DNA from: Kitasatospora sp. GP82
Lineage (GTDB): Bacteria; Actinomycetota; Actinomycetes; Streptomycetales; Streptomycetaceae
Direction of reading: 5' to 3'
DNA length: 45,326 nt
Assembly: GCF_029892105.1 (NCBI RefSeq)
Contig: NZ_JARZAJ010000050.1
Coordinates: 1 to 45,326, forward strand
Position 1 is the first letter of the stretch; each line of letters begins with the position of its first letter. The notes under the pieces were generated by a model. That model ran no database searches and was not told the DNA's origin. It saw nothing but the letters and a program-made list of their open reading frames with translations. Below, piece after piece: positions 15,488 through 22,019 of the stretch. Both the position numbers and the translations under genes were made by a program.

Positions 15488-15811
15488 ATGCGAGTGACCC
15501 GGTGCCGACCCCGGTCGGCCTGCTGCACCCCTGACCCGATCAACGGCGCCGCCCGGCGGGCCCACAGCTGCCCGCGCCTGCGCCTGACCCTGCACGACGG
15601 CACCGAGCGCGCATACCGCCTCGACGACCCCGGCAGCTGCCCCGACTCCGGGACGCCGAACCGAGCCGACTCCGCGTACGAGCCCCGCGTCCACCTCGCG
15701 TACCTGCTGGCCCGCCAGGGCCACCACGCCGCCTGGCTCGCGCACTTCGCCGACCTGCCGCTGCCGGCCGCGCGCCGGATCGCCGAGGCCGCGGAGCAGA
15801 CCGCCGCCTGA
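15488..15811 (+). CDS. Small protein of unknown function in the magnesium operon
   Basis: This is a 107-residue soluble protein with no recognised family. The N-terminal 25 residues are basic and Cys-containing (CRPRSACC). The C-terminal part (HLAYLLARQGHHAAWLAHFADLP and on) resembles the C-terminus of the membrane protein encoded at 17214-17705, so the two share a small helical module. The ATG follows GAAAGGGAG. It lies 98 nt after the transporter gene on the same strand. It could be a regulatory or partner subunit of the magnesium proteins; this rests on position only. Confidence 0.65.
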   Translation: MRVTRCRPRSACCTPDPINGAARRAHSCPRLRLTLHDGTERAYRLDDPGSCPDSGTPNRADSAYEPRVHLAYLLARQGHHAAWLAHFADLPLPAARRIAEAAEQTAA

Positions 15812-15880
15812 TCCGGCTCTGCGCCCCGCGCCGCATCTTCCCGCAACACGCCGAGCCCTGGCCTCGGCACGCCCTCTTCG

Positions 15881-15915
15881 CGAATCAGACCCCGCCGTCA
15901 CGAATCAGACCCCGC
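15881..15915. repeat. 15-bp direct repeat, 20-bp period
   Basis: CGAATCAGACCCCGC occurs at 15881-15895 and 15901-15915, just before the ribosome site of the winged-helix gene. Function unknown. Confidence 0.85.
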
Positions 15916-15933
15916 ACCGCCAAGGAGGCCGAT

Positions 15934-16347
15934 ATGGTCGTGCGCTACCCACGGCTCAACGTCATCTTCTCCGACCGCCACACCGCACCGCCCGCGCTCC
16001 ACCGGGTCGAGGCGCCCACTGCCCACGCCCGGGGTGGGGCCGCCGCGCCGCCGCACCTGCTGGTCGACCACTCCTTCCGGGTCGCCTCCGTCGACGGACG
16101 CGAACTGGAGCTGACCTACCTGGAGTTCGAGCTCCTGGCGCACCTGGTGGCCCATCCGATGCAGGTCCACTCGCGCCGCCGGCTGATGGAGGCCGTCTGG
16201 GAGCGACCCGACAACGGCGACACCCGGACCATCAGCACCCATATCGCACGGCTCCGCCGCAAGCTCGGCCCGGGCCACCGCGCCAGTATCGCCACCGTTC
16301 GTCAGATCGGCTACAAGTACGACCCCCGACTGGCCGTCGCGGCCTGA
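15934..16347 (+). CDS. Orphan OmpR/PhoB-type winged-helix DNA-binding protein
   Basis: This is a 137-residue protein. Residues 45-130 form the trans_reg_C winged helix of OmpR/PhoB regulators: TYLEFELLAHLVAHP, then RRRLMEAVW, then TISTHIARLRRKLG and VRQIGYKYD. There is no receiver domain; instead there are about 40 N-terminal residues without a recognised fold. AAGGAGG precedes the ATG. It cannot be a phosphorylation-controlled response regulator by itself, so it must work constitutively, through a partner, or through its N-terminal tail. As third gene of the magnesium operon it is a candidate local regulator. Confidence 0.8.
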   Translation: MVVRYPRLNVIFSDRHTAPPALHRVEAPTAHARGGAAAPPHLLVDHSFRVASVDGRELELTYLEFELLAHLVAHPMQVHSRRRLMEAVWERPDNGDTRTISTHIARLRRKLGPGHRASIATVRQIGYKYDPRLAVAA

Positions 16348-16391
16348 CGCCGCGTCAACTACGTTCAGCACGAGATTGAGGAGGTGCCCCG

Positions 16392-17123
16392 ATGCACACC
16401 ATGACCACGGTCGAGTTCGTTCTGCGACTGGCCACCGGCGTCGCCTGCGGGGCGCTGATCGGCGTCGAACGCCAGTGGCGCGCCCGGATGGCGGGCCTGC
16501 GCACCAATGCGCTGGTCGCCGCCGGTGCCACCCTGTTCGTGCTGTACAGCGAGGCTGTCGGCGACACCGGCAGCCCGACCAGGGTCGCCTCCTACGTCGT
16601 CTCCGGGATCGGTTTCCTCGGCGGAGGTGTCATCCTCCGTGACGGCGCCGGAGTGCGCGGGCTGAACACGGCTGCCACGCTGTGGTGCTCGGCCGCCGTC
16701 GGGGTGCTCGCCGCCTCCGGACGCTACGACCTCGCCGCCATCGGCACCCTGGCCGTACTGGCCGTACACCTGGTGCTTCGCCCGGCGGGCCGCCTGATCG
16801 ACCGGGCCCCCTCCTCCGGCAGCGACCCCGACGAGACCGTCCGCGCCACCGTCCACCTGGAGTGCGAACGCAAGGCGGAGACCCACGTCCGAGCCCTGCT
16901 GCTCCAGGCGCTGGCCGCCTCCGGCCTCGCCCCGACCGGGCTGCGCGCCCACCGCGAGCGGGGCGAGGTCACCGGAGTCCGGGCGACGGTGGCGGTCACG
17001 GGCGATGTCACGGCAGCGCTGGAGCAGGTCGTCTCCCGGCTCTCCCTCGAACCCGCCGTACGGGACCTGCACTGGCACCTGGAGGACAGCGCGGGCCACC
17101 CGGAGGACGAGGCGCTCGCCTGA
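16392..17123 (+). CDS. MgtC/SapB family membrane protein
   Basis: This is a 243-residue protein with four to five membrane helices in residues 1-140 and a soluble C-terminal domain (about 145-235) of ACT-like pattern. Family motifs are visible: GALIGVERQWR, GLRTNALVAAGATLF, and GIGFLGGGVILRDG with GLNTAATLW. MgtC proteins support growth in low magnesium and modulate F-type ATP synthase or metal transporters. The ATG follows GAGGAGG. Its position after the M-box-controlled transporter fits a role in magnesium homeostasis. Confidence 0.88.
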   Translation: MHTMTTVEFVLRLATGVACGALIGVERQWRARMAGLRTNALVAAGATLFVLYSEAVGDTGSPTRVASYVVSGIGFLGGGVILRDGAGVRGLNTAATLWCSAAVGVLAASGRYDLAAIGTLAVLAVHLVLRPAGRLIDRAPSSGSDPDETVRATVHLECERKAETHVRALLLQALAASGLAPTGLRAHRERGEVTGVRATVAVTGDVTAALEQVVSRLSLEPAVRDLHWHLEDSAGHPEDEALA

Positions 17124-17213
17124 GACCGCCCGGCCGCTCCTGCGGCATGGCTGGCGTCGTACTGCGCTGGATCGGCGCCGGAGTGCGACGGAGACTGGAA
17201 GAGGAGGTGCCCG

Positions 17214-17705
17214 TTGAAGCTGCATTCCGACCGCCGGACGGGCGAGGGACTTATGGTGCTCGGCGTCCTCGCCCTGCTCCTGCTGGAGATGGTCGCACTC
17301 GCCGTCTCGCCCGTCGAGGACCGGGTGGTGATCGGCGGAAGCCTGATCGGTGCCGCCGTCGCCGCCTTCGTCATCGCCGGGGCGATGGTGCACAGCCGCC
17401 GCTCCGCCACCAGAAGGGCGCACCCGGCCGGTCCTGTGCTGCCGCCGGGCGGGCAGTGGTACGGCGTGGACGCACTGGAGGGCTTCCCGGCGGAGGCCCT
17501 GGGCCGCCTGCTCCCGGCCTCGGCCGACCCGCACCAGGAGCTTCTGCACACCGCCTGGGTGCTCGCCAACCACGGCCGCGACGCCGCCTGGATCAGCCAC
17601 CACCTCGACCTGCCCGCCGACGTCGCCCACCTCCTCGTCGACACCGCGAAGCACCGCGGAGTGCCGAGCCGGGGAATGCCGGTCCGGACCCCGCCCGTCG
17701 GCTGA
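17214..17705 (+). CDS. Small membrane protein with the shared magnesium-operon module
   Basis: This is a 163-residue protein. Two hydrophobic helices (about residues 12-30 and 38-58) are followed by a cytoplasmic tail. The tail (HTAWVLANHGRDAAWISHHLDLP and on) matches the C-terminus of the protein encoded at 15488-15811 in spacing and residues: A-W/Y-x-LA-x2-G-x2-AAW-x2-H-x2-DLP. The TTG start follows GAGGAGG at normal distance. Last gene of the plus-strand run; it converges on the cynR gene. Function unknown; it may act with the MgtC family protein or the transporter. Confidence 0.7.
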   Translation: MKLHSDRRTGEGLMVLGVLALLLLEMVALAVSPVEDRVVIGGSLIGAAVAAFVIAGAMVHSRRSATRRAHPAGPVLPPGGQWYGVDALEGFPAEALGRLLPASADPHQELLHTAWVLANHGRDAAWISHHLDLPADVAHLLVDTAKHRGVPSRGMPVRTPPVG

Positions 17706-17755
17706 GCCGGAGTCCGCCGGCTGTGTCCCCGGCGCCTTCGCGGGTGAGCCGGTGG

Positions 17756-18655
17756 TCAGGCGGGGGCGTAGCCCTGGTCGTGCACCCAGCTCCGCGCGAG
17801 CTCGGTGAAGGCGCGGGCGGCGGTGCTCTGGTAGGCGGTGTCCCGGCGGAGCAGTGTCACGGTGCGCGAGGGCAGGGCGGGCTGCAGGGGGACGGCGTGC
17901 AGATGCGGGTGCTCACGGGTGATGGCGTCGGGCAGCACGGTGGCGAGGCCGCTTCCTCTGACGATCTCGACGAGTGCGTTGACCGAGTCGGCCTCGACGG
18001 CGATCTGCGGGCGGACCCGGTGCTCGGCGAGGTGCCGGTCGATGTGCCGCCGGGTGGCGAAGTCGCCGCTGAGGAGGGCGAGTCGGTGCGTTCCGAGGTC
18101 GTGGATCGGCAGCGGCTCCCGGCTGCTCGCGGCCGGGTGGGCGGCGCCGACGACGAGGCTGAGGGTCTCGGTGAACAGGGCGGTGCCGGTGATCGCGGGC
18201 TGGTGCGCTCCGCCGAAGGCGATGCCGAGGTCCAGCCGGTCGTCGAGGAGGTCGGATTCGATGCGGTCCTGCGTCATCTCGTGGATGTTCAGGGTGATCC
18301 CGGGATGGCGCGTGTGGAAGCCGCCGACGAGCGGTCCTGTCAGGTAGGCGGTGAAGGTCGGGGTCATGGCCAGCCGGAGGGTGCCTTGCGAGAGGTCCCG
18401 GACGTCCAGCACCGCGCGTTCGGCGGCCGACAGATCCCGTAGCGCCTGGCGCGCGTAGCGGGCGAAGCCTTCGCCGGCGTCGGTGAGGCGCACGGTGCGC
18501 CCGGAGCGGTCGAGCAGCTGGACGTGCAGTGCCCGCTCCAACTGCTTGATCTGCTGCGACAGCGTCGGCTGCGAGATGTGCAGGGCCTCGGCGGCGCGGG
18601 TGAAGTTGGCATGCTCGGCCACGGCGAGCAGGTACCGGAGGTGGCGCAGTTCCAT
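17756..18655 (-). CDS. cynR: LysR family regulator of the cyanate genes
   Basis: This is a 299-residue LysR protein: HTH at residues 1-60 (MELRHLRYLLAVAEHANFT, then ALHISQPTLSQQI) and a substrate-binding domain from about residue 90. It is divergent from the carbonic anhydrase and cyanase genes, the order seen in cyn operons, so it probably activates them on cyanate. I chose the ATG giving MELRHLRYL; another ATG six codons upstream lies in the operator region. Both lack a clear ribosome site. The name is given by context, since the effector cannot be read from sequence. Confidence 0.8.
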   Translation of the reverse strand: MELRHLRYLLAVAEHANFTRAAEALHISQPTLSQQIKQLERALHVQLLDRSGRTVRLTDAGEGFARYARQALRDLSAAERAVLDVRDLSQGTLRLAMTPTFTAYLTGPLVGGFHTRHPGITLNIHEMTQDRIESDLLDDRLDLGIAFGGAHQPAITGTALFTETLSLVVGAAHPAASSREPLPIHDLGTHRLALLSGDFATRRHIDRHLAEHRVRPQIAVEADSVNALVEIVRGSGLATVLPDAITREHPHLHAVPLQPALPSRTVTLLRRDTAYQSTAARAFTELARSWVHDQGYAPA

Positions 18656-18663
18656 GAGCCCAA

Positions 18664-18715
18664 CTATAGACATGGTCGATCGGTTCTATTGATCTTGCGT
18701 CTTGGACGCTATAGG
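18664..18715. promoter_or_regulatory. Likely CynR operator and promoter
   Basis: CTATAGA (18664-18670), TTCTATT (18684-18690) and GCTATAGG (18708-18715) recur at about 20-24 bp spacing between divergent cynR and the carbonic anhydrase gene. This is the recognition-site plus activation-site layout of LysR proteins. TATAGG at 18710-18715 may be the -10 of the cyn operon, with TTGATC at 18689-18694 as a -35 at short spacing. Confidence 0.45.
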
Positions 18716-18790
18716 TGCAGGTCATGCATCGTTGAGCTCGTCGGAACAAGCAACACCGGACGTCGAAGAAGCGGAAGAAGGAGTGACCCC

Positions 18791-19405
18791 ATGAACGAGA
18801 TAGCGGAGGGCTTCCAGCGGTTCAGCCGGGACGTGTTCCCCACCCAGGCGGCTCTCTTCAAGAAGCTCGCGACCACCCACCAGCCGACCGCCTTGTTCAT
18901 CGGCTGCTCGGACGCCAGGGTCGTTCCGGAGCTGATCACCCAGACCGATCCGGGCGAGTTGTTCGTCATCCGCACCGCGGGCAATCTGGTGCCCCCGTAC
19001 ATGCAGGGTGCGGACGGCGTCGCGGCCAGCATCGAGTACGCGGTCAGCGTGCTCGGCGTGGCGGACGTGATCGTGTGCGGGCACTCCGCCTGCGGTGCGA
19101 TGACCGCCCTCGCCTCCGGCGGCGACCTCACCGGACTGCCCGCCGTCGCCGGCTGGCTGCACCACGCCGACGCCTCCAAGGCCCGCACGGACGCGGGGGA
19201 ACACCTGGTCGGCGTGGAGCGGGTCGCCGCCCTCGTACGGGACAACGTCCTTGCCCAGCTGGCCAATCTGATGACCCACCCGTCCGTGGCCAAGGCCCTG
19301 GTGCAGAACAAGGTGACCCTGCACGGCTGGGTCTACGACATCGGGACGGGCACCGCCGAGATGCTCGACGTCGACAGCGGACGGTTCACCGCGCCGGCCG
19401 GCTGA
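18791..19405 (+). CDS. cynT: Beta-class carbonic anhydrase
   Basis: This is a 204-residue beta-carbonic anhydrase. The zinc ligands Cys39, His98 and Cys101 are visible in IGCSDAR and CGHSACG, with the Asp41-Arg43 dyad intact. It hydrates CO2 to bicarbonate. Next to cyanase, its role is to supply or retain the bicarbonate that cyanase consumes. The ATG follows GAAGGAG. The cyanase gene lies 85 nt downstream, probably in the same transcript. The symbol rests on the cyn context; the enzyme could also serve general CO2 metabolism. Confidence 0.88.
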   Translation: MNEIAEGFQRFSRDVFPTQAALFKKLATTHQPTALFIGCSDARVVPELITQTDPGELFVIRTAGNLVPPYMQGADGVAASIEYAVSVLGVADVIVCGHSACGAMTALASGGDLTGLPAVAGWLHHADASKARTDAGEHLVGVERVAALVRDNVLAQLANLMTHPSVAKALVQNKVTLHGWVYDIGTGTAEMLDVDSGRFTAPAG

Positions 19406-19490
19406 CCGCGCCACCTCCCCCTCCACACACACACCCACGCCCGATCCGGGCGCACCCGCCCCGGATCTCCACCCCTGAAAGGCTCCCACC

Positions 19491-19961
19491 ATGGTGCACG
19501 CCCAGTTCGACCAGAACGCCCGTCAGCAGCTCGCCCTCCAGGTCGTCGACGCCAAGACGCGCAAGGACCTCACCTGGCAGCAGCTGGCCGACGCCACCGG
19601 CCTGTCCGTGGCCTTCGTCACCGCAGCCCTGCTCGGCCAGCACCCTCTGCCCGAGGAAGCGGCCAAGGCCGTGACCGGGCTCCTGGGCCTGGACGAGGAC
19701 GCCGCACTGCTGCTCCAGACGATCCCGCTGCGCGGCAGCATCTCCGGCGGCATCCCCACCGACCCGACCATCTACCGCTTCTACGAGATGCTCCAGGTCT
19801 ACGGCACCACCCTCAAGGCCCTGGTCCACGAGCAGCTCGGCGACGGCATCATCAGCGCCATCAACTTCAAGCTGGACGTGAAGACGGTCGAAGACCCCGA
19901 GGGCGGCCACCGCGCGGTGATCACCCTCGACGGCAAGTACCTGCCCACCAAGCCGTTCTGA
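19491..19961 (+). CDS. cynS: Cyanate hydratase (cyanase)
   Basis: This is a 156-residue cyanase, the full family length. The catalytic triad falls at the same numbers as in the E. coli enzyme: Arg96 and Glu99 in YRFYEM, and Ser122 in GDGIISAINF. The N-terminal helical domain (residues 1-80) and C-terminal dimer domain are complete. It decomposes cyanate with bicarbonate to ammonia and CO2 as a cytoplasmic decamer. Last gene of the cyn unit, followed by a terminator. Confidence 0.96.
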   Translation: MVHAQFDQNARQQLALQVVDAKTRKDLTWQQLADATGLSVAFVTAALLGQHPLPEEAAKAVTGLLGLDEDAALLLQTIPLRGSISGGIPTDPTIYRFYEMLQVYGTTLKALVHEQLGDGIISAINFKLDVKTVEDPEGGHRAVITLDGKYLPTKPF

Positions 19962-19969
19962 GCCCCGCG

Positions 19970-20003
19970 GTGGGCCGGGACTCGACCCCCGTCCCCGGCC
20001 CAC
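19970..20003 (+). terminator. Terminator after cyanase
   Basis: GTGGGCCGGG (19970-19979) pairs exactly with 19994-20003 around a 14-nt loop, eight bases after the cynS stop codon. Confidence 0.7.
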
Positions 20004-20105
20004 CCGGCACCGACCCCCGCAACGGCGGCGAGCGCCGCGTGGCCGGATCCCTCACCTCGGCCTGATCCGTCCTGTTGCGTCGGGCATGTCCACAGGACTG
20101 ATGGG

Positions 20106-20127
20106 ACATCAAGGATTCATCAGGGAG
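20106..20127 (+). promoter_or_regulatory. 11-bp direct repeat, response-regulator-type site
   Basis: ACATCAAGGAT is followed directly by TCATCAGGGAG. The same layout recurs at 21681-21702, 29910-29931 and 34082-34110. It lies about 380 nt before the SDR gene. Confidence 0.45.
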
Positions 20128-20201
20128 AGTGAACCCGTCTTGCCCGGTGGTTCGCCGGTCCACTTCAATGAGGTCATGACCTGCTCGACACGCCACCACG
20201 A

Positions 20202-20410
20202 CCGCCCGCCGCATCCGCGGGCGGGGGCTGTTGTCGCGGTCTTCGTCGCCATCCGGTAGCGCTTCCTCCCCGCGGAGCCTCTCCCGGTAGCGCCGCAGGC
20301 GGGCTCCCGGCGTACCTGGCCGGAGCCCGCCCGCGAACTTCCGCCGGGCCGTCGTCCTTCGACCGCCCGGCGGAGTTCCGCATCCGTGCACGTGCGCAAG
20401 GCGCGTACGG
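20202..20410. other. Hairpin-rich non-coding spacer
   Basis: The 544-nt gap 19962-20505 has no convincing gene. Beyond the terminator and the direct repeat it holds consecutive stems: 20202-20209 with 20217-20224, 20298-20307 with 20322-20331, 20341-20349 with 20365-20373, and ATCCGT near 20383 with ACGGAT near 20408. The density is high even for this GC content. It may be a structured RNA or leader of the SDR gene, or stacked terminators. I recognise no known RNA family. Confidence 0.4.
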
Positions 20411-20505
20411 ATCTCGCAAGTACACACCTCGCAGTCCCGGCCCCCGGCGCGCTGATCCTTCTGCGCGGCGGCACCCCGGGATGCCTGCAACCTCTTGGAT
20501 GGGTC

Positions 20506-21339
20506 ATGCCCGACGCAGTCCCCTCGTCCCGCGTTCTGTCGAACCGCACCGCTCTGGTCACCGGCGCCTCCTCCGGTATCGGTTGGGAGAGCGCCCGCCT
20601 GCTCGCCGAGCACGGCGCCACCGTCATCGTGCACGCGCGAACCACCGGGGAGGGTGAGGACGCCGTCGAGCGACTGGTGTCCGCCGGGGTCCAGCGCGAC
20701 CAACTCATCGCGCTGGCAGCCGACTTCACCCGACTGGCCTCGGTCTCGGTGCTCGCCGGGACGGTCGCCCGTACGGTGCCCGCGCTCGATCTGCTGATCA
20801 ACAACGCGGCGGTGATGGCCCCGGAGCGCTGCACCCTCACCGACGACGGCAACGAGGTCTCGCTCCAGGTCAACTTCCTGGCGGCGCACCTGCTCGCCAA
20901 GCAGCTCCAGGCCCCGCTGACGGCGGCCAAGGGGGCCAGGGTCGTCAATGTGTCCTCCTCGCTGCACCGGACCGCCGCGATGAACTGGACCGACCCGCAC
21001 CGGGTCAAGAAGTACTCCCGGGTCGCCGCCTACGCGCAGTCGCAGCTCGCACTCACCATGGCCACCCGCGACATGGCGCCCGAGGGCTCCGGCATCACGG
21101 CGGTCAGCCTGAACCCCGGTCTGTGCGACACGGCGCTGCTGCCCCTGTACGGGCGCGTCGGCGCCCCGCCGGCCGAGGGTGCGGCGGCGGTGGTCCGCCT
21201 CTGCCTGCCGGACGTGCCGCTGGTCAACGGCGAGTACTACGACGGCGGCGACATCGCGCCGACCGCCCAGGCCGTGCACGAGGAGCGTTCCCGCCGTCGG
21301 CTCGCCAAGCTCGCCGACCAGCTGGTGGCCAGCGCCTGA
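20506..21339 (+). CDS. Short-chain dehydrogenase/reductase with altered catalytic motif
   Basis: This is a 277-residue SDR of the retinol dehydrogenase-like type. The cofactor motif TGASSGIG (about residues 20-27) and the NNAA motif are intact, and catalytic Ser is in VSSS. The usual YxxxK reads YAQSQ, so the catalytic lysine is glutamine. It may have reduced activity, use another base, or bind cofactor for a non-catalytic role. An ATG at 20506 is used; the ribosome site (GGATGG) is weak, and an upstream GTG at 20386 would add 40 atypical residues. It is followed by the bL37-like gene. Confidence 0.8.
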   Translation: MPDAVPSSRVLSNRTALVTGASSGIGWESARLLAEHGATVIVHARTTGEGEDAVERLVSAGVQRDQLIALAADFTRLASVSVLAGTVARTVPALDLLINNAAVMAPERCTLTDDGNEVSLQVNFLAAHLLAKQLQAPLTAAKGARVVNVSSSLHRTAAMNWTDPHRVKKYSRVAAYAQSQLALTMATRDMAPEGSGITAVSLNPGLCDTALLPLYGRVGAPPAEGAAAVVRLCLPDVPLVNGEYYDGGDIAPTAQAVHEERSRRRLAKLADQLVASA

Positions 21340-21386
21340 CTGTCCGTCAGGAAAATAACGCGCGTCAGAAGAGGGGCAGTACCCGC

Positions 21387-21461
21387 ATGTCCAAGCGCGC
21401 CCGTAAGAAGAAGGCCCGCCGCAAGAAGAAGTCCAACCACGGCCGCAAGCCCGGCCAGTAA
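21387..21461 (+). CDS. Ribosomal protein bL37-like, 24 residues
   Basis: This tiny, extremely basic peptide begins MSKRARKKKARR and ends NHGRKPGQ. The size and the KKxNHGxxP ending match bL37, the actinobacterial large-subunit protein found in mycobacterial ribosome structures. AAGAGGGG stands upstream of the ATG. It follows the SDR stop codon by 47 nt and is closed by a terminator. Such genes are usually missed by automatic annotation. I assign the family from memory of the pattern, without an alignment. Confidence 0.75.
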   Translation: MSKRARKKKARRKKKSNHGRKPGQ

Positions 21462-21472
21462 CCCCCGTTGCC

Positions 21473-21504
21473 CACCCGGCGCCGAGTGCCACCGGCGCCG
21501 GGTG
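21473..21504 (+). terminator. Terminator after the bL37-like gene
   Basis: CACCCGGCGCC (21473-21483) pairs exactly with 21494-21504 around a 10-nt loop, 12 nt after the stop codon. Confidence 0.75.
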
Positions 21505-21848
21505 ACGCCTCTTCGCAGTCTGTTCGCGGCCTCTTCGCGGCCCCGGGAAGACCGTCCCCGCCACGACAGCGGACGGACGGCCTCCCCGGGGCCGTCGGCA
21601 TGTCCGACCTCGGGAAACGCGCCGTCGGCCCGGGGGGTGACACATTCCGGCCAAGGGCAGGTCTCGGGTGTGTGAAGCAGGCATCAAGGATGCATCAAGG
21701 TTTCCGATCCACCCGTATGGAGGGCGTCAGGGGCACGGGAACGGCGCGCGGTGGCTGGTTTGCTGCTTCTCGCCGGCCTCCCGTCGGTGTCGTGAGGGGC
21801 TTCCGGGGCGCCCGCGACCGGAGTCCCTGAACCACTTTGGTGGAGCCC
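21505..21848 (+). promoter_or_regulatory. kdp upstream region
   Basis: This non-coding stretch holds a long imperfect hairpin at 21539-21593 (outer arm GGCCCCGGG, inner arm CCGTCC). It also holds the 11-bp direct repeat at 21681-21702 and, close to the first start codon, CCAC-TTT-GGTGG, which overlaps the ribosome site. The kdp promoter must lie here; I cannot place -10 and -35 boxes confidently. Confidence 0.5.
21681..21702 (+). promoter_or_regulatory. 11-bp direct repeat upstream of kdp, candidate KdpE site
   Basis: GCATCAAGGAT is followed directly by GCATCAAGGTT, nine of eleven bases identical. Tandem sites one helical turn apart are typical of OmpR-family regulators, to which KdpE belongs. 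It lies 147 nt before the first small ORF of the kdp operon. Confidence 0.6.
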
Positions 21849-21932
21849 ATGCCCGATCTCATCTACGTCGGCGTCACGATCGTCGTGTTCGCCGCCCTGG
21901 CCCTGATTGCGAAGGGGGTCGAGAAGCTGTGA
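21849..21932 (+). CDS. KdpF-like single-helix microprotein preceding kdpF
   Basis: This is a 27-residue ORF with one hydrophobic helix (YVGVTIVVFAALALIA) and a basic end KGVEKL. GGTGGAG precedes the ATG. Its stop codon overlaps the GTG of kdpF (GTGA), so the two are translationally coupled. The helix-plus-KGxExL pattern differs from KdpF, whose helix ends in YPEKF. It is probably a second small subunit or stabiliser of the KdpFABC complex; function unproven. Confidence 0.65.
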   Translation: MPDLIYVGVTIVVFAALALIAKGVEKL

Positions 21933-22018
21933 GTGCCGAGAACATCGCAGGTCTCATCGTCGCCGTCGCGCTGGTCGGCTACCTCGTCGTGGCGTTGATC
22001 TACCCGGAGAAGTTCTGA
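21929..22018 (+). CDS. kdpF: KdpF, small stabilising subunit of the K+ transporting ATPase
   Basis: This is a 29-residue single-pass protein starting from GTG (MSAENIAGLIVAVALVGY and ending YPEKF), the canonical KdpF size and ending. It overlaps the upstream small ORF by four bases and ends two bases before the kdpA ATG. KdpF binds KdpA and stabilises the KdpFABC complex in the membrane. Confidence 0.9.
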   Translation: MSAENIAGLIVAVALVGYLVVALIYPEKF

Positions 22019-22019
22019 C

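Noticed and set aside
16682..18442. 586-codon plus-strand frame across the MgtC and cynR genes
   Set aside because: Arg/Pro/Gly-rich nonsense protein overlapping well-supported genes on both strands.
21505..21848. c-di-AMP (ydaO) riboswitch upstream of kdp
   Set aside because: K+ transporter genes often have one, so I looked, but I could not match its conserved core segments.
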